Positions 49,950 to 61,918 of a stretch of 64,000 nucleotides of DNA are shown here, piece after piece. A model generated the notes under the pieces. The model ran no database searches, was not told where the DNA came from, and saw nothing but the letters and a program-made list of their open reading frames with translations. Numbering within the stretch: the first letter of the stretch is position 1; each line of letters opens with the position of its first letter. The stretch comes from Portunus trituberculatus (Eukaryota; Arthropoda; Malacostraca; Decapoda; Portunidae), in assembly GCF_017591435.1 (NCBI RefSeq), contig NC_059296.1, forward strand, positions 11,647,938-11,711,937. The letters run 5' to 3'. Position numbers and translations under genes: made by a program.

Positions 49950-50389
49950 GCCGGCAGACGTACCCAAGAGGATGCAAAATTAACTGAAACTCAGAATATG
50001 ATGGTCTGCAGGTCAAGTTTCCTTTTGAAGCGAGGAAACCACTACACAGCTTCCCTCCTTGTCTCCCGCCTGCACTCCATCCCCCCCTCTCTCTCCCTCT
50101 CTAGTCCTCCTGCTATCTCTCCCTCCCTCCTTCCCTCTCAAGCTGACTGGCTGAGAACGAGAAAATTGCACGTAACGAGAGCATGATTAAATTTTCCCTC
50201 TTGCAGTGCCTCAAAAACACAACACTGATAACAAGCCGCGCTGCCCCACATACAACAATAGATGGCGCTGTGTTAACGAAAATAAGAATAAAAATAAAGT
50301 CTCGACGTGAAAATGAAAGAAGAAAATTAGTATAGACGATATATTAAGTAAACGAAATTATCTATTGTTATCTACGTCCCTCTGCTTCC

Positions 50390-50390
<1 letters not shown>

Positions 50391-50426
<36 letters not shown>
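50391..50426. repeat. (AC)n microsatellite
   Basis: 36 bp of AC, 7 bp from the left end of the piggyBac-like MITE. Confidence 0.95.
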
Positions 50427-50428
<2 letters not shown>

Positions 50429-50432
50429 AAGT

Positions 50433-50646
50433 TTAACTCCATTAGTACCATGACGCGTTCCCATATTCACTCTGCTTACTATTTGGTGATTTTATACAGC
50501 TTCAGAAACTTATGTGTGGAGTAAAATAATGAAGGTTGTGGCCATTAATCTTCTGACCTCCATAGACCGTTCATGAAGTCAATAAAAATGGTCTAATCAT
50601 ACACAAAATTCAAGGTGAAAATGCGTCCCAGTACTGAAGGGGTTGA
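50433..50646. mobile_element. piggyBac-like MITE (TTAA target, terminal inverted repeats)
   Basis: The left end is TTAA then CTCCATTAGTACCATGACGC. The right end, read on the other strand, is TCAA then CCCCTTCAGTACTGGGACGC. The two ends are imperfect inverted repeats of about 27 bp starting next to TTAA (left) and TTGA (right, one change from TTAA). The element is 206 bp without the target sites and has no coding capacity, as expected for a non-autonomous piggyBac derivative. I recall similar sequences from crab genomes but cannot check here. Confidence 0.75.
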
Positions 50647-50881
50647 TAATGAGACAACACCGTGAGCCTCCTCTGTTTACTGGTGGCGATGACGGAAGAC
50701 AGCAAGGTACACACGCCCATCAACAAGAAGGCGCCACGGGGAGCGGTGTGTAGGGCGGCGAGGTGGAGGAGTATTGGTTTACGTGAATTCACACTCTCTG
50801 TTCCTGAAAAGTTGCTTGGTTTTACGCGGAGCAGCTGCCTTATTCTGAAACACTTTTGCGTCACATCCAAAATATTTCAAT

Positions 50882-51090
50882 GGGCGTGGTACAGTGGAAC
50901 CATGCGTGCTTTGGGGTCCGAGGGGTCTCCAAGCGCACGGGTTCGAATCCTGTCCACGGTTGACCTTCCTCATTCGGGGCAACGGTTTCCTAGCGGGTAG
51001 GCTTTGAGATAGAAGGTACCCCAAAAAGTACCCCTTTAGCCCATAAATTCCCGTGAAAACCCCACATGGTATGAATAAAAAAAAAGAAAA
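50882..51090 (+). mobile_element. tRNA-derived SINE with A-rich tail (separate family)
   Basis: Begins GGGCGTGGTACAGTGGAACC (A-box-like), with B box GGTTCGAATCC at 50940-50950 and TGTCCACGG closing the head against CGTGG. About 110 bp of body follows, ending in ATAAAAAAAAAGAAAA. The region between the boxes is long, which suggests a type II (Leu/Ser) tRNA ancestor. It is not a functional tRNA gene because of mismatches and the SINE body. Confidence 0.65.
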
Positions 51091-51099
51091 GGGTTTGGC

Positions 51100-52275
51100 T
51101 GAAGTTATGCGTTTTTTAAGGATTTTTTTTTATGGTTCTAGGGACAGATTAACAGGATTTCTACAATGTTAACATGAAATCACTAGAGAACCAAGATACT
51201 GAATTTTGTAAGCTTTGAAAAACAGTAGTGGTGAAAGAGGAAAACGTTTCAAAATACGGTTTTTAGAGACGGAAGATGGCAGTGCATTTGTTTGAGGTTA
51301 TAAAAGTTAAGTATTAACGTGTCGTAATGTAGTTAGAAGGTTGTAGTGTATTTGTGTAGGAGTATATAATTATGGTGGGAAATGAGTGATAGTGAAATAG
51401 TGTAGATAGTGTTGTAGATGGGAATTGGTGAAATGAAAAATGCAGAACGTACTAATGCTGAAAATTCTTTAAACGACAGGAAACGCGGTAAAGGAAGTAC
51501 ATGACAGGAAAGCTTCATGTAGCATACCCACACATACACATACAACCAAAACATACATGAAATATGAAGAAAGAAAGCTTATTCGTATACATAAGAAAAT
51601 GAGGAGAAAATAAGAAAAAAAAATCTATAAATCTATCTACTCATCTATAAACCAAGCTGGCAAGCAAAACCACGCGGGTTGGCCCACACACATAAACCAC
51701 CACACACTCATACACACGTATCATTCACACTCTTTAGCCTCGTCATCTACTAGCACCGTAAATCCTAAGCAAAATACAATAAAAAGAATAAAGTAAAATA
51801 GAAATCAAGCATAATAATTCATGAAAAAGCCCTATACAAAATCAACACATAGCAAGGAAACCAAGAAAACAAAAATCTGGACACACTCAAGCCCACCCAA
51901 ACATCCTGCAACCTCACAAGCACCACTAAGTCTCTACCAGTCCACCTAGACGGCCAAACACAAGGAGACGCAAGGCCAGCACTGAAATAAAGGTCAAGAA
52001 CATACTCTAAGTGTTTGATAGGCGACGAGAGGGTGATGAGAGTGGCTGAGATGAGAGATTACAGGCTTATGAACGGCTGGGACGGGATATTAGGAGATGA
52101 GGGTGGAGTGGATCGGGCTAAGAGATGTGACGGACCTCCAGCGGCGATCTCCCGTCTGTCCAGGAACGAGATGGATAAGGTTCTCATCCATCACCATCAT
52201 GGCAGCGATCAGCGCCATTATCAAACCGTGGCGAGATTGAGGAGACGGTAAGGAGCTGGCGGAGGAGGAGAAAGA
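51100..52275. other. Stretch without recognised features
   Basis: About 1.2 kb of unique-looking, partly A-rich sequence. No gene recognised. Confidence 0.5.
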
Positions 52276-52350
52276 GAAAGAGGAGGAGGAGGAGGAGGAG
52301 GAGGAGGAGGAGGAGGAGGAGGAGGAGGAGGAGGAGGAGGAGGAGGAGCA
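52262..52350. repeat. (GAG)n trinucleotide repeat
   Basis: About 90 bp of GAG with an early GAA interruption, continuing to about 52560 as A/G-rich DNA. Confidence 0.95.
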
Positions 52351-52642
52351 GGAAGAGGGGAGGTAGAGAAGAAGAAGAAGAAGGAAAGAAAATGATGATG
52401 AAAAGAAAAAGAACAAGAACAACAAAAACAACCACAAAAAGATAAAAGAATGAACAGAAAAAAAAACAACGAAAAAGAACAGAACAAGAACGACGGGGAC
52501 GAATCAAACAAACACGAGAAAGAGAAAAGAAAACGAGACATAAGAATGGACAAAAAAAAAAAAAACAGAAAAAAAATATATTCACGGGAAAAGGAAAGGA
52601 ACGCGAAAATCTACCAATAAACCCCTGAGGCGAGCAGAGATG

Positions 52643-52644
<2 letters not shown>

Positions 52645-52672
<28 letters not shown>
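52645..52672. repeat. (TG)n microsatellite
   Basis: 28 bp of TG. Confidence 0.93.
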
Positions 52673-52674
<2 letters not shown>

Positions 52675-52889
52675 GAGGGGGTGGGGGGTTAGCTAACTTA
52701 TAGGGAAAATATCTTAACCCCATCGACAGGAGCTGACAGGGTACGCCAGCGAGAATGGAAGTGTCTTTTGTGCCAGGCAGACGCGCCCCGGTCAGTCAGC
52801 CACCATTCCATCACCGAGGCTCCGTTACTGTCTACCCTTCGACGTCTTAACACGCCAAACCTACTCAAGAAGGAACAGCTTGATTATGA

Positions 52890-53240
52890 AAAGAAGGGAA
52901 GGGAATGGAAAGGCAGAAATGAATGAAGGGATGGAGGTAGATGAAAAGAGACAGCTATGGAGATGAGATAAGGGTTAGATAAGAGATGTGTAGGATGAAA
53001 GAGACGTTTTGATTGAGGAAACAGAAAAAGAGTGTATGTAGCTATAATTAGGAAGAAAGGAAGAGGAAGAAGCAAAGAATGGAATGGAAAAAGAACGAGG
53101 AGCTTGATTATGGAAATGGGAAAAGAAGTGGGAGAAAGGAAATAACAAAGATAGATCAAAGAAGAAGGTAAATGAAGAGGTTCATATCAAGAGACTGAAG
53201 GAGGAAAAGAATCAAGAACATCAGGTTTTTAAAAGGAGAG
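52890..53240 (+). repeat. Purine-rich, low-complexity tract
   Basis: About 350 bp dominated by GGAAGGAA/AAAGAG words on the plus strand; no coding signal. Confidence 0.7.
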
Positions 53241-53329
53241 GAATCCAATCACACGAGTCACCTGCGCAATATCAACACACAAGAACCTCTTAGTGCCACA
53301 TGAACAGAAGTGTGGCATCACGAACACCT

Positions 53330-53361
53330 CCTCTCCTCCTCCTCCTCCTCCTCCTCCTCCT
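53330..53361. repeat. (CTC)n trinucleotide repeat
   Basis: 32 bp of CTC. Confidence 0.93.
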
Positions 53362-53914
53362 GCACGTCATCAATCACCATGGTTCAATAGTAAGTGGCTG
53401 TGTGCCTGCTTGTCTGTTTGTCGCCCCCTGCAGGTCGCGACAGAGACAAGAAGACACTAAGACACATGACATGCCTCGTGGATCGATGTCAGTGAGTCGC
53501 GTCATCCGCCCCTCCCTTGCGTCACTCACAGTACGTACCCGTGAATACAATCGTCTCAGATTTACTCCTTCACGCCCACGAGGTATTCCGATCCGCCACG
53601 ACCCGCAACTGAAATCTAGGAGCGTCGGAGTGTAAACAGATCGTGAGAGAGATAAGTGATGCTGATGGGGAGATATGTAGGGATAACAAAAATAAAAAAC
53701 CCCGAGGCGACGACCAACAGGAAGGCAGACACGAGATACAGATCAAGATAAATACAACCACACAAACCAAACCCGAGACGTCGCCGCCGCTGCTGCTATT
53801 ATAAGAGACGAACAGGCAGACAGGCAGGCAAACACACAGACAGACGCACTGAAGAGGCAAATAAACACGTGGAAAACTACGAGATCATTAGGACAGCTGG
53901 AGACAGGGCTCTGT

Positions 53915-53915
<1 letters not shown>

Positions 53916-53967
<52 letters not shown>
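53916..53967. repeat. (AC)n microsatellite
   Basis: 52 bp of AC. Confidence 0.96.
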
Positions 53968-53971
<4 letters not shown>

Positions 53972-54401
53972 TCTCCCGGCCAGACAGCACACACACACTA
54001 GGGGCCACTGCTGTTGCGCCGCCAGGGTTATCACGGAGGTCCCGTTACGTTTAGACACTTGAGAAATTTCTGGCCGATGCATATGCGGCGTGTGAACTAA
54101 TGTGTTTGGACTGCTGACATTCTAATCTAATTTAGAGTAATTCCAAAACAACTCCCTCAGGGACTCCATTAATGCGGGAGACCACTTCAGGGCGATCAAT
54201 TTATTACCGCCGCTGCTCATGGCGGGGGAGGAGCCAAGCAAAAAAGAGCCGCTACTAAACGAAAACATGTACTATAAGATATGGACAAGAAAATAAATGT
54301 GCGATAAGAAAGGCTGCGGAAACTTAAAGAAAACACAGTGAAGAATATTGTAATGCGGAACTAATTAGTAGTATATTGTCAGATCTACTAATTGTCAATG
54401 A

Positions 54402-54434
54402 AGAAGGAGGAGGAGGAGGAGGAGGAGGAGGAGG
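54402..54434. repeat. (GGA)n trinucleotide repeat
   Basis: 33 bp of AGG; a second smaller GAG patch lies at 54495-54525. Confidence 0.92.
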
Positions 54435-54689
54435 AGAAGGGGAGAAAGAGGAGGATTACTGGCAGTAGTGGAGTAGCAGTAATAAGTTACAAGGAGAGGA
54501 GGAGAAGGAGGAGGAGCAGGAGGAAGAAGCAAGAAACCAGTCTTTCGAGGGAGTCAAGTTTTCCGATTTATGAATGAGCGCACCATCGCTGTTCCCTGAG
54601 AGCCACCATCTAGGCGCCACACACCCAACACACACCCGCCACACCAGCACACGTGCCTAAATGCGGCGGTTTTGATGATACCCAACTCT

Positions 54690-54690
54690 T

Positions 54691-54717
<27 letters not shown>
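54690..54717. repeat. (AG)n microsatellite
   Basis: 28 bp of AG. Confidence 0.93.
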
Positions 54718-54719
<2 letters not shown>

Positions 54720-54721
<2 letters not shown>

Positions 54722-56160
54722 ACATCCCAAGTCATTATGCCCATTCGAGACAAGAGTGCCTCTCTCAATCCAGTAACGCCGGTTATGGTTCATGCATTAA
54801 CCACACGTGCTGGTGCTGGACAGGTATCGGAGGGAATGCCTTTGAAGTGCATTGATTGGATTACGCTGCACGCTTGTGTCTGCAACTTTATTCAATTTCC
54901 AAACAAGATATCCGATACAGGAAACTCTAGCTAACACTGAGGTCTCACACATGCCATCAAGAAACGCTGCTTATCACAACAGCGTCAGCAAAAGTCGACC
55001 TTTATCGTGGACCTTGGCGTGCCTAATACGAGTTCTGCTTCCTTCACGTCCCGTCCACACTGAGGTGAGCCACACCGCGCCTCCCCCAAACAAGTTGTAC
55101 ATTCCGCACGATTCACTGAGGTGGCGGCGCTTTTGCCTTCTAAACAGATTATTGGAAAATTTAAGAGTCTCTCCAGTTTCATGGTCCGCCACAATGGATT
55201 TATAAGCGACTAAACAAAACTATTTTCTTGATTTGTTACTTTTCTTTTTTTGGCAAGGAAAGACTACATGAACGTCTGAGTGTTGTGTGGCTTGAAGAGA
55301 AGCTGATAGATTAAAGATTCGTTATTATCGGACACGTTACGTTTTCACTTCTACGCAGGCTTTCCCTTAACCAATAACTTTTAATACTTTTTATGAGATA
55401 AACTGTTTTGAATAGTTTTGTAACGTAAAAGATAAGATTAAGCTTCCCTCTATTTTCTTTATAATACTCTAAACAAGTAATTTCTAGAGTTATGACCATG
55501 GCAGCAAAATGGTTAAAATCTTTCTCGCATTATGGAACTGTCCCCGAGTGTCACCATCGCGCAGATCGCTCACCTACACACAAGTAAACTAGCGGCATGG
55601 AACCAAAACACTGGAGGAGGAACACCACAGTCCCCGCCCTTGGGAAGCCTGAAATGACAGTCTCGCTCACCGCAGAAGCCTGAGGGCAACGAACGGCCAG
55701 GTCAGAGTCTGTTCAGTCGGTAATTATGGAGTTAACGCAATGCTCGAGGGAATTATACGTTTTGTGGAGGTAATGTACTGGTGCGAGACTGGCTGATTTT
55801 TCTTCATTGTGCGGTGCCGTCTTGTTCCCAGTGTCAGATAAGGAGTGCGTGACATTCCCGCCCTCACTACTTCACCTTGCTTGCTAATGCTATCTCTGGA
55901 GGTTCTGTCAGCCGCGGCAACCTTACACTCCTCCTTCCTCCTCCTCTTTCTCCTCCTGCTGCTGCTTACAACTATACGACTGAAGGACAAAGGGCAATGT
56001 GACAAAAATAGAGTGAAGGATATTGTAAAGGGATATAATTCTCCTGCATTTCAATTCGTTTAGCTAAAGGACCATGCATCACACAGGGAGAAGAGTGAAA
56101 AATATTTTGCGTGGAGACATGATACTCTACTGCTTGTGTCAGATTTATCAACAAGTGAGG
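54720..56160. other. Stretch without recognised features
   Basis: About 1.4 kb of unique-looking sequence. The exon-like segment at 55671-55708 was considered and rejected as a peroxidasin exon. Confidence 0.5.
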
Positions 56161-56329
56161 CGCGAGGAAAAGAGAAGAGAAGAGAAGAGAGAGACTGAGA
56201 GAAAAAAATTGAAGTAGAGGGATTCAGTGTAGGTATATTTTGTGAAGGTTGTTTTCCTCTCCGGTTATCGATTCGGGTGAGTGATTTCTGTACAACCTGG
56301 AGGAATTTTGCCGTGCCTCGCTGCGTTAC

Positions 56330-56331
<2 letters not shown>

Positions 56332-56385
<54 letters not shown>
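56332..56385. repeat. (AG)n microsatellite
   Basis: About 54 bp of GA. Confidence 0.97.
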
Positions 56386-56389
<4 letters not shown>

Positions 56390-56459
56390 CAGTGAGTGTC
56401 TGTTGCATGTGTGTGACTTGTAAGACTCGTGAAGGGCGAGAATGTACACAGCAGTATCT

Positions 56460-57660
56460 ATAAGTGGTTATGTTAAAGAAATTACGAAATAAACGTGAGA
56501 GAATGGAACAGAGAAAGATGATGGAAAGAAAGTACGAGAAGAAGAAAGAAAGTGTAAGAGAAATGGAGATGGAAGAAACAGACATGCATGCAAAGGAAAG
56601 AAAAAGAGAAAGGATCAGAAAAAAAAATATATATACTGTGCATTGAACAGAACATGTAAATGGTAAGAAAGGAATGAAGGGAAAAAAATAACGAAGTGGA
56701 GGAACGAATCAAACTTATGGTGAAAGAAGAGAAGAAGAGAAAGAAAAAGAGAAAAGAAAAATGAACAGAATAAAACAGCTGAGGGGAAAAAAAATGTGAA
56801 GGAACGAAAGAGAAGAACGAGAAAGGGAAAGAACGAAAGGAAGAAACAGAAAAATAGTGAACATGTACTGAACAAAATAAGGGAAGGAAAAGAAATACAA
56901 GAAGAGGATCAAAGGCTAAAAATGAGGATGGAGAGGAAAAGAGAGAAAAAAGAGAACAAGCCACTAGAGAAGAGAGAAAAAAAAGGGAAAAGAATCAAAT
57001 AAATAAAAAAAAAAGATACATGGATGACGCAGACCCGGAGAACAGCAAGAAGAAATACGAGAATAGGGAAGAAAGATAAAACAAAAATAAACTGAACAAC
57101 AAAACAGACTTACGGAGAAGAGAAAGAATAAAAATAAAAATGAATCAGAAAACAAAATGTACGAATTAAACTTAACTGGAGAACAAGAAAAGAAAAAAAA
57201 AAAACAAGAACGAGAAAGGAATAAAAGGAAAAAAAATGAGGTGGAGGGACGGAAGAGACAGCCTCGAGAAGAGGGGAGGAGTAAGATAGAGAGAAAAAAG
57301 AAGAAGTAAGAGTGAAGAGGAAAACAAACGACACGCCATGACCCAGGTAGGAGAGAAAAGAACGCGATAACAAGGGAGGCGCTTCATTTGCATGCTGGAC
57401 CAATGAATGTAATGTGTGTTAATGGACCCCACCCTACTTTATGAGCTGGCAAACTATTATTCTGCGACCGAAAGAAAAAGCTTAATTTTGGAGAAGGTTA
57501 AGTGAGGGCAGAGACGATCAGAAGAAGGAGCTAGAGGAGGAGGAGAGAAGGAGAAACTTGAGCGCAGGGAGGAGGCAAGATTTGACCAAAATAAAAGAGG
57601 TACGAAACGGAGGCTAAAAGTTAAAACCAGTGGAGTGTAAAAACGTATCACTTCAGTAAC
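56460..57660 (+). repeat. 1.2-kb polypurine-rich tract
   Basis: The plus strand is overwhelmingly A and G (AAAGAG, GGAAAG, AAGAAG words) for about 1.2 kb without a strict period. On the transcribed peroxidasin strand it is polypyrimidine. Long open frames (Lys/Glu/Arg-rich plus, Phe/Ser/Leu-rich minus) follow from composition. Confidence 0.85.
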
Positions 57661-58013
57661 ACTTTTCGAATTTAAAAGTCGTGATTTGCCTCAAGGTGTG
57701 GCGAAGGTGGAGCTTGGTTAAACTTCTGCATGCTCACTGGCAACTGGCGGTGTGTGTTGAAATATATCACTGCAGTAACACAGTAATACTCTTGAGCGGA
57801 AACGTGTTATTTGGCGGGATGGTTAAGTGGCTTTCTGCGCCGTCGGAGAAGCTGATGATGGACGAAAAGAGCAGGAGTGAGGAGACTGAAGAGACGTGAA
57901 GAGCGGTGAAGGTACTCGTTATCAGAGAGAGAGAGAGATTAAGGCAAGCATAAATACATACACGGACAAACAGACTTACAACAGGAAAACCAACACGCAA
58001 ACAGACCAAGAAA

Positions 58014-58016
<3 letters not shown>

Positions 58017-58072
<56 letters not shown>
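58017..58072. repeat. (GA)n microsatellite
   Basis: 56 bp of GA. Confidence 0.97.
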
Positions 58073-58076
<4 letters not shown>

Positions 58077-58441
58077 CAACGCTAATATAAGGCAGACATA
58101 TTACCCTCATTCATCACCCAACCTTTCGTATTTACTCTTCCTCGTATTTCTTAATGACAACATAAACTGGCGAGGCTGTCTGCTAATTCCTCTTTATGCC
58201 TTGTCTGTGAGGGAGCAGTGGAGAATTATACCACATCTGCCTCCCAACGAGACACTAAAGGCACGGACGAGTATATACCAAGTTGCTCAAGACGGGAAGC
58301 TAAAAATACAAAGGTAGGAAAAAGAAAAGAAAAATATTAGGTACGTCATGAAACTGAATCTTCATAGGATAGCGAATTTAATTATCGATTTGGCCACTAG
58401 AGTATATCAAGTTACTGTAGTGGATTTGATGTGTATATATA

Positions 58442-58443
<2 letters not shown>

Positions 58444-58480
<37 letters not shown>
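58444..58480. repeat. (TC)n microsatellite
   Basis: 37 bp of TC. Confidence 0.95.
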
Positions 58481-58482
<2 letters not shown>

Positions 58483-58721
58483 AATGCGAGAGAGCCAAAA
58501 AGGAGTAATTTCAGATTACCACGTGGCTGAGGACAGGTGACGGGAGTGGGTGTGGGAGTGGGAGTGGGCGGGGTGGGAGAGACGGGCGGGGCGGGAATGA
58601 TGGAGAGCTGTTGGTTTTGGGAGAGGAGTGAAAACTTGGCAAAGGAAAGATAGAAGCGCCAGAATTATGACACTCTTCCCCTTCCTTCTTCCGCTGTGGG
58701 TGATGGAAGATGACGAGGACC

Positions 58722-58751
58722 AAGAGGAGGAGGAGGAGGAGGAGGAGGAGG
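58722..58751. repeat. (GAG)n trinucleotide repeat
   Basis: 30 bp of GAG. Confidence 0.93.
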
Positions 58752-58799
58752 TGATAGTGATGAAGGTGATGTTAGTGGTCGTGGTGTAGACTGAGATCA

Positions 58800-59068
58800 T
58801 TGCTTTCCTCGTCTCCTCTCGTCTTTCCTGGTCTCCTTTCATATTTTCTCTCTTTTCCTTGTCCTTCCTCGTCTTTCCTCGTCTATCTTCGTGTTATTCT
58901 CGTTTTTTTTTCTCGTTTTCTTTTGTCTTTTCTCGTCTTTCCTCGTCTTTTCTCGTCTTTCTTCGTGTCTTTGCCGTGTTTTCTCCTTTTTCTCGTCTTT
59001 CCTCGTCTGTTTCAGTTATTTCTTTTCTTTCCTCGTCTTTTCTCGTCTGTTCTCGTCTTTCCTCACTT
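58800..59068 (+). repeat. Minisatellite based on CTCGTCTTTC
   Basis: About 270 bp of degenerate tandem copies of a 9-11-bp unit, CTCGTCTTTC or CTCGTCTTTT, with the word TCGTCTTTCCTCGTC repeated many times. Open frames rich in Ser/Phe/Leu here are artefacts. Confidence 0.85.
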
Positions 59069-59477
59069 CCTCACCCAACAACCGTCACTTCCCCGCCCTT
59101 CACGCCCTCCCCGCCCACTTCCTTGCACTTCCACGCCCTCACCAGTCACCCTTGATCCGGGGCCAGTCCACTCACGCAGACTCAGCTTTGGCCTTTCCCC
59201 TCCAGTGCCCTGACTGCCCTCCACCCTCGCCCTGTCAGCGCCTGCCACGCCTCCCGTCACCCATTCACCCGCCCACCTTTTGCTTACCTCAGTCTCTCTC
59301 TCTCTCTCTGGAAGGACCAAGACTACAATTACAAAGAAAAAATCTGTAGTCTCATTTTTTGCCTGTTGATTTCTTTACTATTACGATTTTCACGATGGAA
59401 TTTACTCATTTAAGTCATCTGAGCCTCAAGGAACATTTATATCATGAAGCGTGTCACCTTAACGGATTCCTACTGAC

Positions 59478-59512
59478 AGTGACTGGCTGACTGACTGACT
59501 GACTGACAGACG
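59478..59512. repeat. (GACT)n tetranucleotide repeat
   Basis: About 35 bp of GACTGACT-type units. Confidence 0.85.
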
Positions 59513-59769
59513 GAAAGTTAAAAGAATATATTATGATAATCAGATATGTTAGAATCCTGAAAATGTCATTGATCCAAATAGAATGAATAGAGTGAAGGAT
59601 GAGACGGGAAGGGCCACAAAACACTGAGACCACGAAACTTAAAAGAAAATATGTGAAAACGGGAAGTAAATAAAATAAGTGAGACATGAATGTACAACAG
59701 AACTCTGCCACATTTTTTTTTTCCTGCACTTTCTGGGGACTTTTTGTTGTCCTTAGCCAGAGTTGCTTT

Positions 59770-59771
<2 letters not shown>

Positions 59772-59840
<69 letters not shown>
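59772..59840. repeat. (TA)n microsatellite
   Basis: 69 bp of TA. Confidence 0.97.
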
Positions 59841-59846
<6 letters not shown>

Positions 59847-59936
59847 GCGTTAGAGAGAAAGATATGCTGCAAAATACATGTAATATTACGTAAAAATAAA
59901 AACCTTGATAAAGTCTGACCGATGCTTGTATGTATT

Positions 59937-60045
<109 letters not shown>

Positions 60046-60597
60046 CTGTCCACCAATCTCTCGATCCGTATGTATGCAAGTGTGTTTGTCTGTCTTGTCG
60101 CTTTGAATGTATGTAAGTATGCATTATGTATGTATGTATGTATGCATATATGTATACTGATATGTTTTGTGTATGAAGTAGCTTGGTGGTACCCCGCGGT
60201 AAGGTCAACAAGGGTCAGATGCTGCTTCACGCCCCACGCATCCCCTGCCGGCGGTGCAGGGAGCCAACTCACCTGTGGAACAGAAACACAAAGTCAGCTC
60301 AGGTGTTTGTGGAGAGAAAATAAGAAAAATTCAAATGCTTTTCAACAAATGACTCTTGAGAAGTTTAATAATTGTTTTTCTTATATAGTGAACTACTTTG
60401 GTTAAATTTTGTGTTCACAGCATTTGCTATCACCATTATCATCATAGGCATCACAATTATCATCATCATATCATCATGTATACATCAATATTAGTAATGG
60501 CCGTAAATAACATTAGCAACAGCATAAATAATGGTACTGATAGAATGGTAGTAATAGTAGAGGTGGTAGTGGTGATGATAGAAGTATTGGTGGTGGC

Positions 60598-60599
<2 letters not shown>

Positions 60600-60666
<67 letters not shown>
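60600..60666. repeat. (AC)n-(CAG)n compound microsatellite
   Basis: 49 bp of AC joined to six CAG units. Confidence 0.96.
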
Positions 60667-60667
<1 letters not shown>

Positions 60668-60763
60668 CGTACACTCACAAAAAAAAAGATAGAAAGAAGA
60701 ATGAGGCTGAAGATGAATGACCTTTCAGATAAATAAATGCAACTTTACTCTTTTCCAACTCAC

Positions 60764-60767
<4 letters not shown>

Positions 60768-60811
<44 letters not shown>
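60768..60811. repeat. (CT)n microsatellite
   Basis: About 44 bp of CT. Confidence 0.95.
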
Positions 60812-60812
<1 letters not shown>

Positions 60813-60952
60813 GCTGGTGGCGCTGAAGGAGGCCTCTTGGGGCGTCTTGCTGTTACCTGTCCACCTGTCTACCTGTCTGCCCACGCACTCACCTCCTCTC
60901 CATGGGCACTAAGAGAGATTATCCCAGGCCTCCCACTCCCTTCTAATTATTC

Positions 60953-61046
60953 TCCTCCTCCTCCTTCTCTTTCATCTTCATTATCTCCTCCTCTTCCTCC
61001 TCCTCCTCCTCCTCCTCCTCCTCCTCCTCCTCCTCCTCCTCCTCCT
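60953..61046. repeat. (CTC)n trinucleotide repeat
   Basis: About 94 bp, cleanest at 60985-61043. Purine-rich DNA with (AGG)n follows to about 61510. Confidence 0.95.
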
Positions 61047-61536
61047 TCTCCAGTGTCTAATGGGGTGAGGGTAACTGAGGAAGGAAACTCTAAACGGTAA
61101 GAGAACGAGAGGGGAAAAATTAGGGTATTCAAGGGCAGAGGAAACAGGAGGAGGAGAAGCAGGAGGAGGAGGAGGAGGAGGTAGAGGAGGAGGAAAAGGA
61201 GGAGGAAGAGGAAGGGGTAACAAGGTATAAGAAGCCAAAGGAGGAACAGAAGGGAGAATAATAAGAAAGAAGCTGGCAAGGAGAGCGCGGGAACTGAAGG
61301 TTGAAACAAAGGACATTGGAAAATTTAAAAAAGGAGATTCGCTGTTTCGGAATGAAGCTGAAATTGAATAGAGGAGTAAAGGAAGAACAAAAAATAGAAT
61401 ACTAATAGAAACTTTAAAGGATTGATGAAGAAAAGTAGAAAAAAAATATATAGAGAGAGAAAAGAAGATGAAAACCATTGACAAAAAATACATAAAGGAA
61501 GAAGAAACACACACAAGAAGATAGTGATGTAGATAA

Positions 61537-61540
<4 letters not shown>

Positions 61541-61607
<67 letters not shown>
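61541..61607. repeat. (CT)n microsatellite
   Basis: 67 bp of CT. Confidence 0.97.
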
Positions 61608-61609
<2 letters not shown>

Positions 61610-61854
61610 CCTGGTCCTCCCTGCTGGCGTGAGGGTCAGACCGGCTCACCAAGACTATCAATCATACAGTCGATGGCAAGAGACAGCGAAATGAAGATTG
61701 ATTCACTCCAATATTTTCTCGACGCGTGAGCGAACACTTAAGGGACCAGCCGACCGACCAGCCGAACAGCCAGCCAGCAGACCAATCCCCCCGCGAGTGT
61801 CTGGTGTGTGGAATGCTTGGTTCTTGCTTCTTAATTCGCTCACCTGTTGCTAAG

Positions 61855-61856
<2 letters not shown>

Positions 61857-61915
<59 letters not shown>
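61857..61915. repeat. (TC)n microsatellite
   Basis: 59 bp of TC; T-rich pyrimidine DNA follows to about 62300. Confidence 0.97.

Positions 61916-61918
<3 letters not shown>

Noticed and set aside
55671..55708. Possible 38-bp minus-strand exon (acceptor gaacag, donor gtgagc, encoding LTWPFVALRLL) that would join LRR1 in phase.
   Set aside because: Phase fits, but the residues do not match the N-cap or repeat consensus, the upstream tract is a poor acceptor, and a stop lies just upstream.
56464..57403. Lys/Glu/Arg-rich plus-strand and Phe/Ser-rich minus-strand open frames.
   Set aside because: Products of the polypurine tract; no amino-acid pattern other than composition.
60181..60290. GC-rich, exon-like patch with ttctgttccacag next to gtgagt, tested as the missing LRRNT or leader exon on the minus strand.
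   Set aside because: Neither reading (exon ending at CACAG or exon starting after it) gives an LRR N-cap, a signal peptide, or an open frame in phase 2 for joining LRR1.
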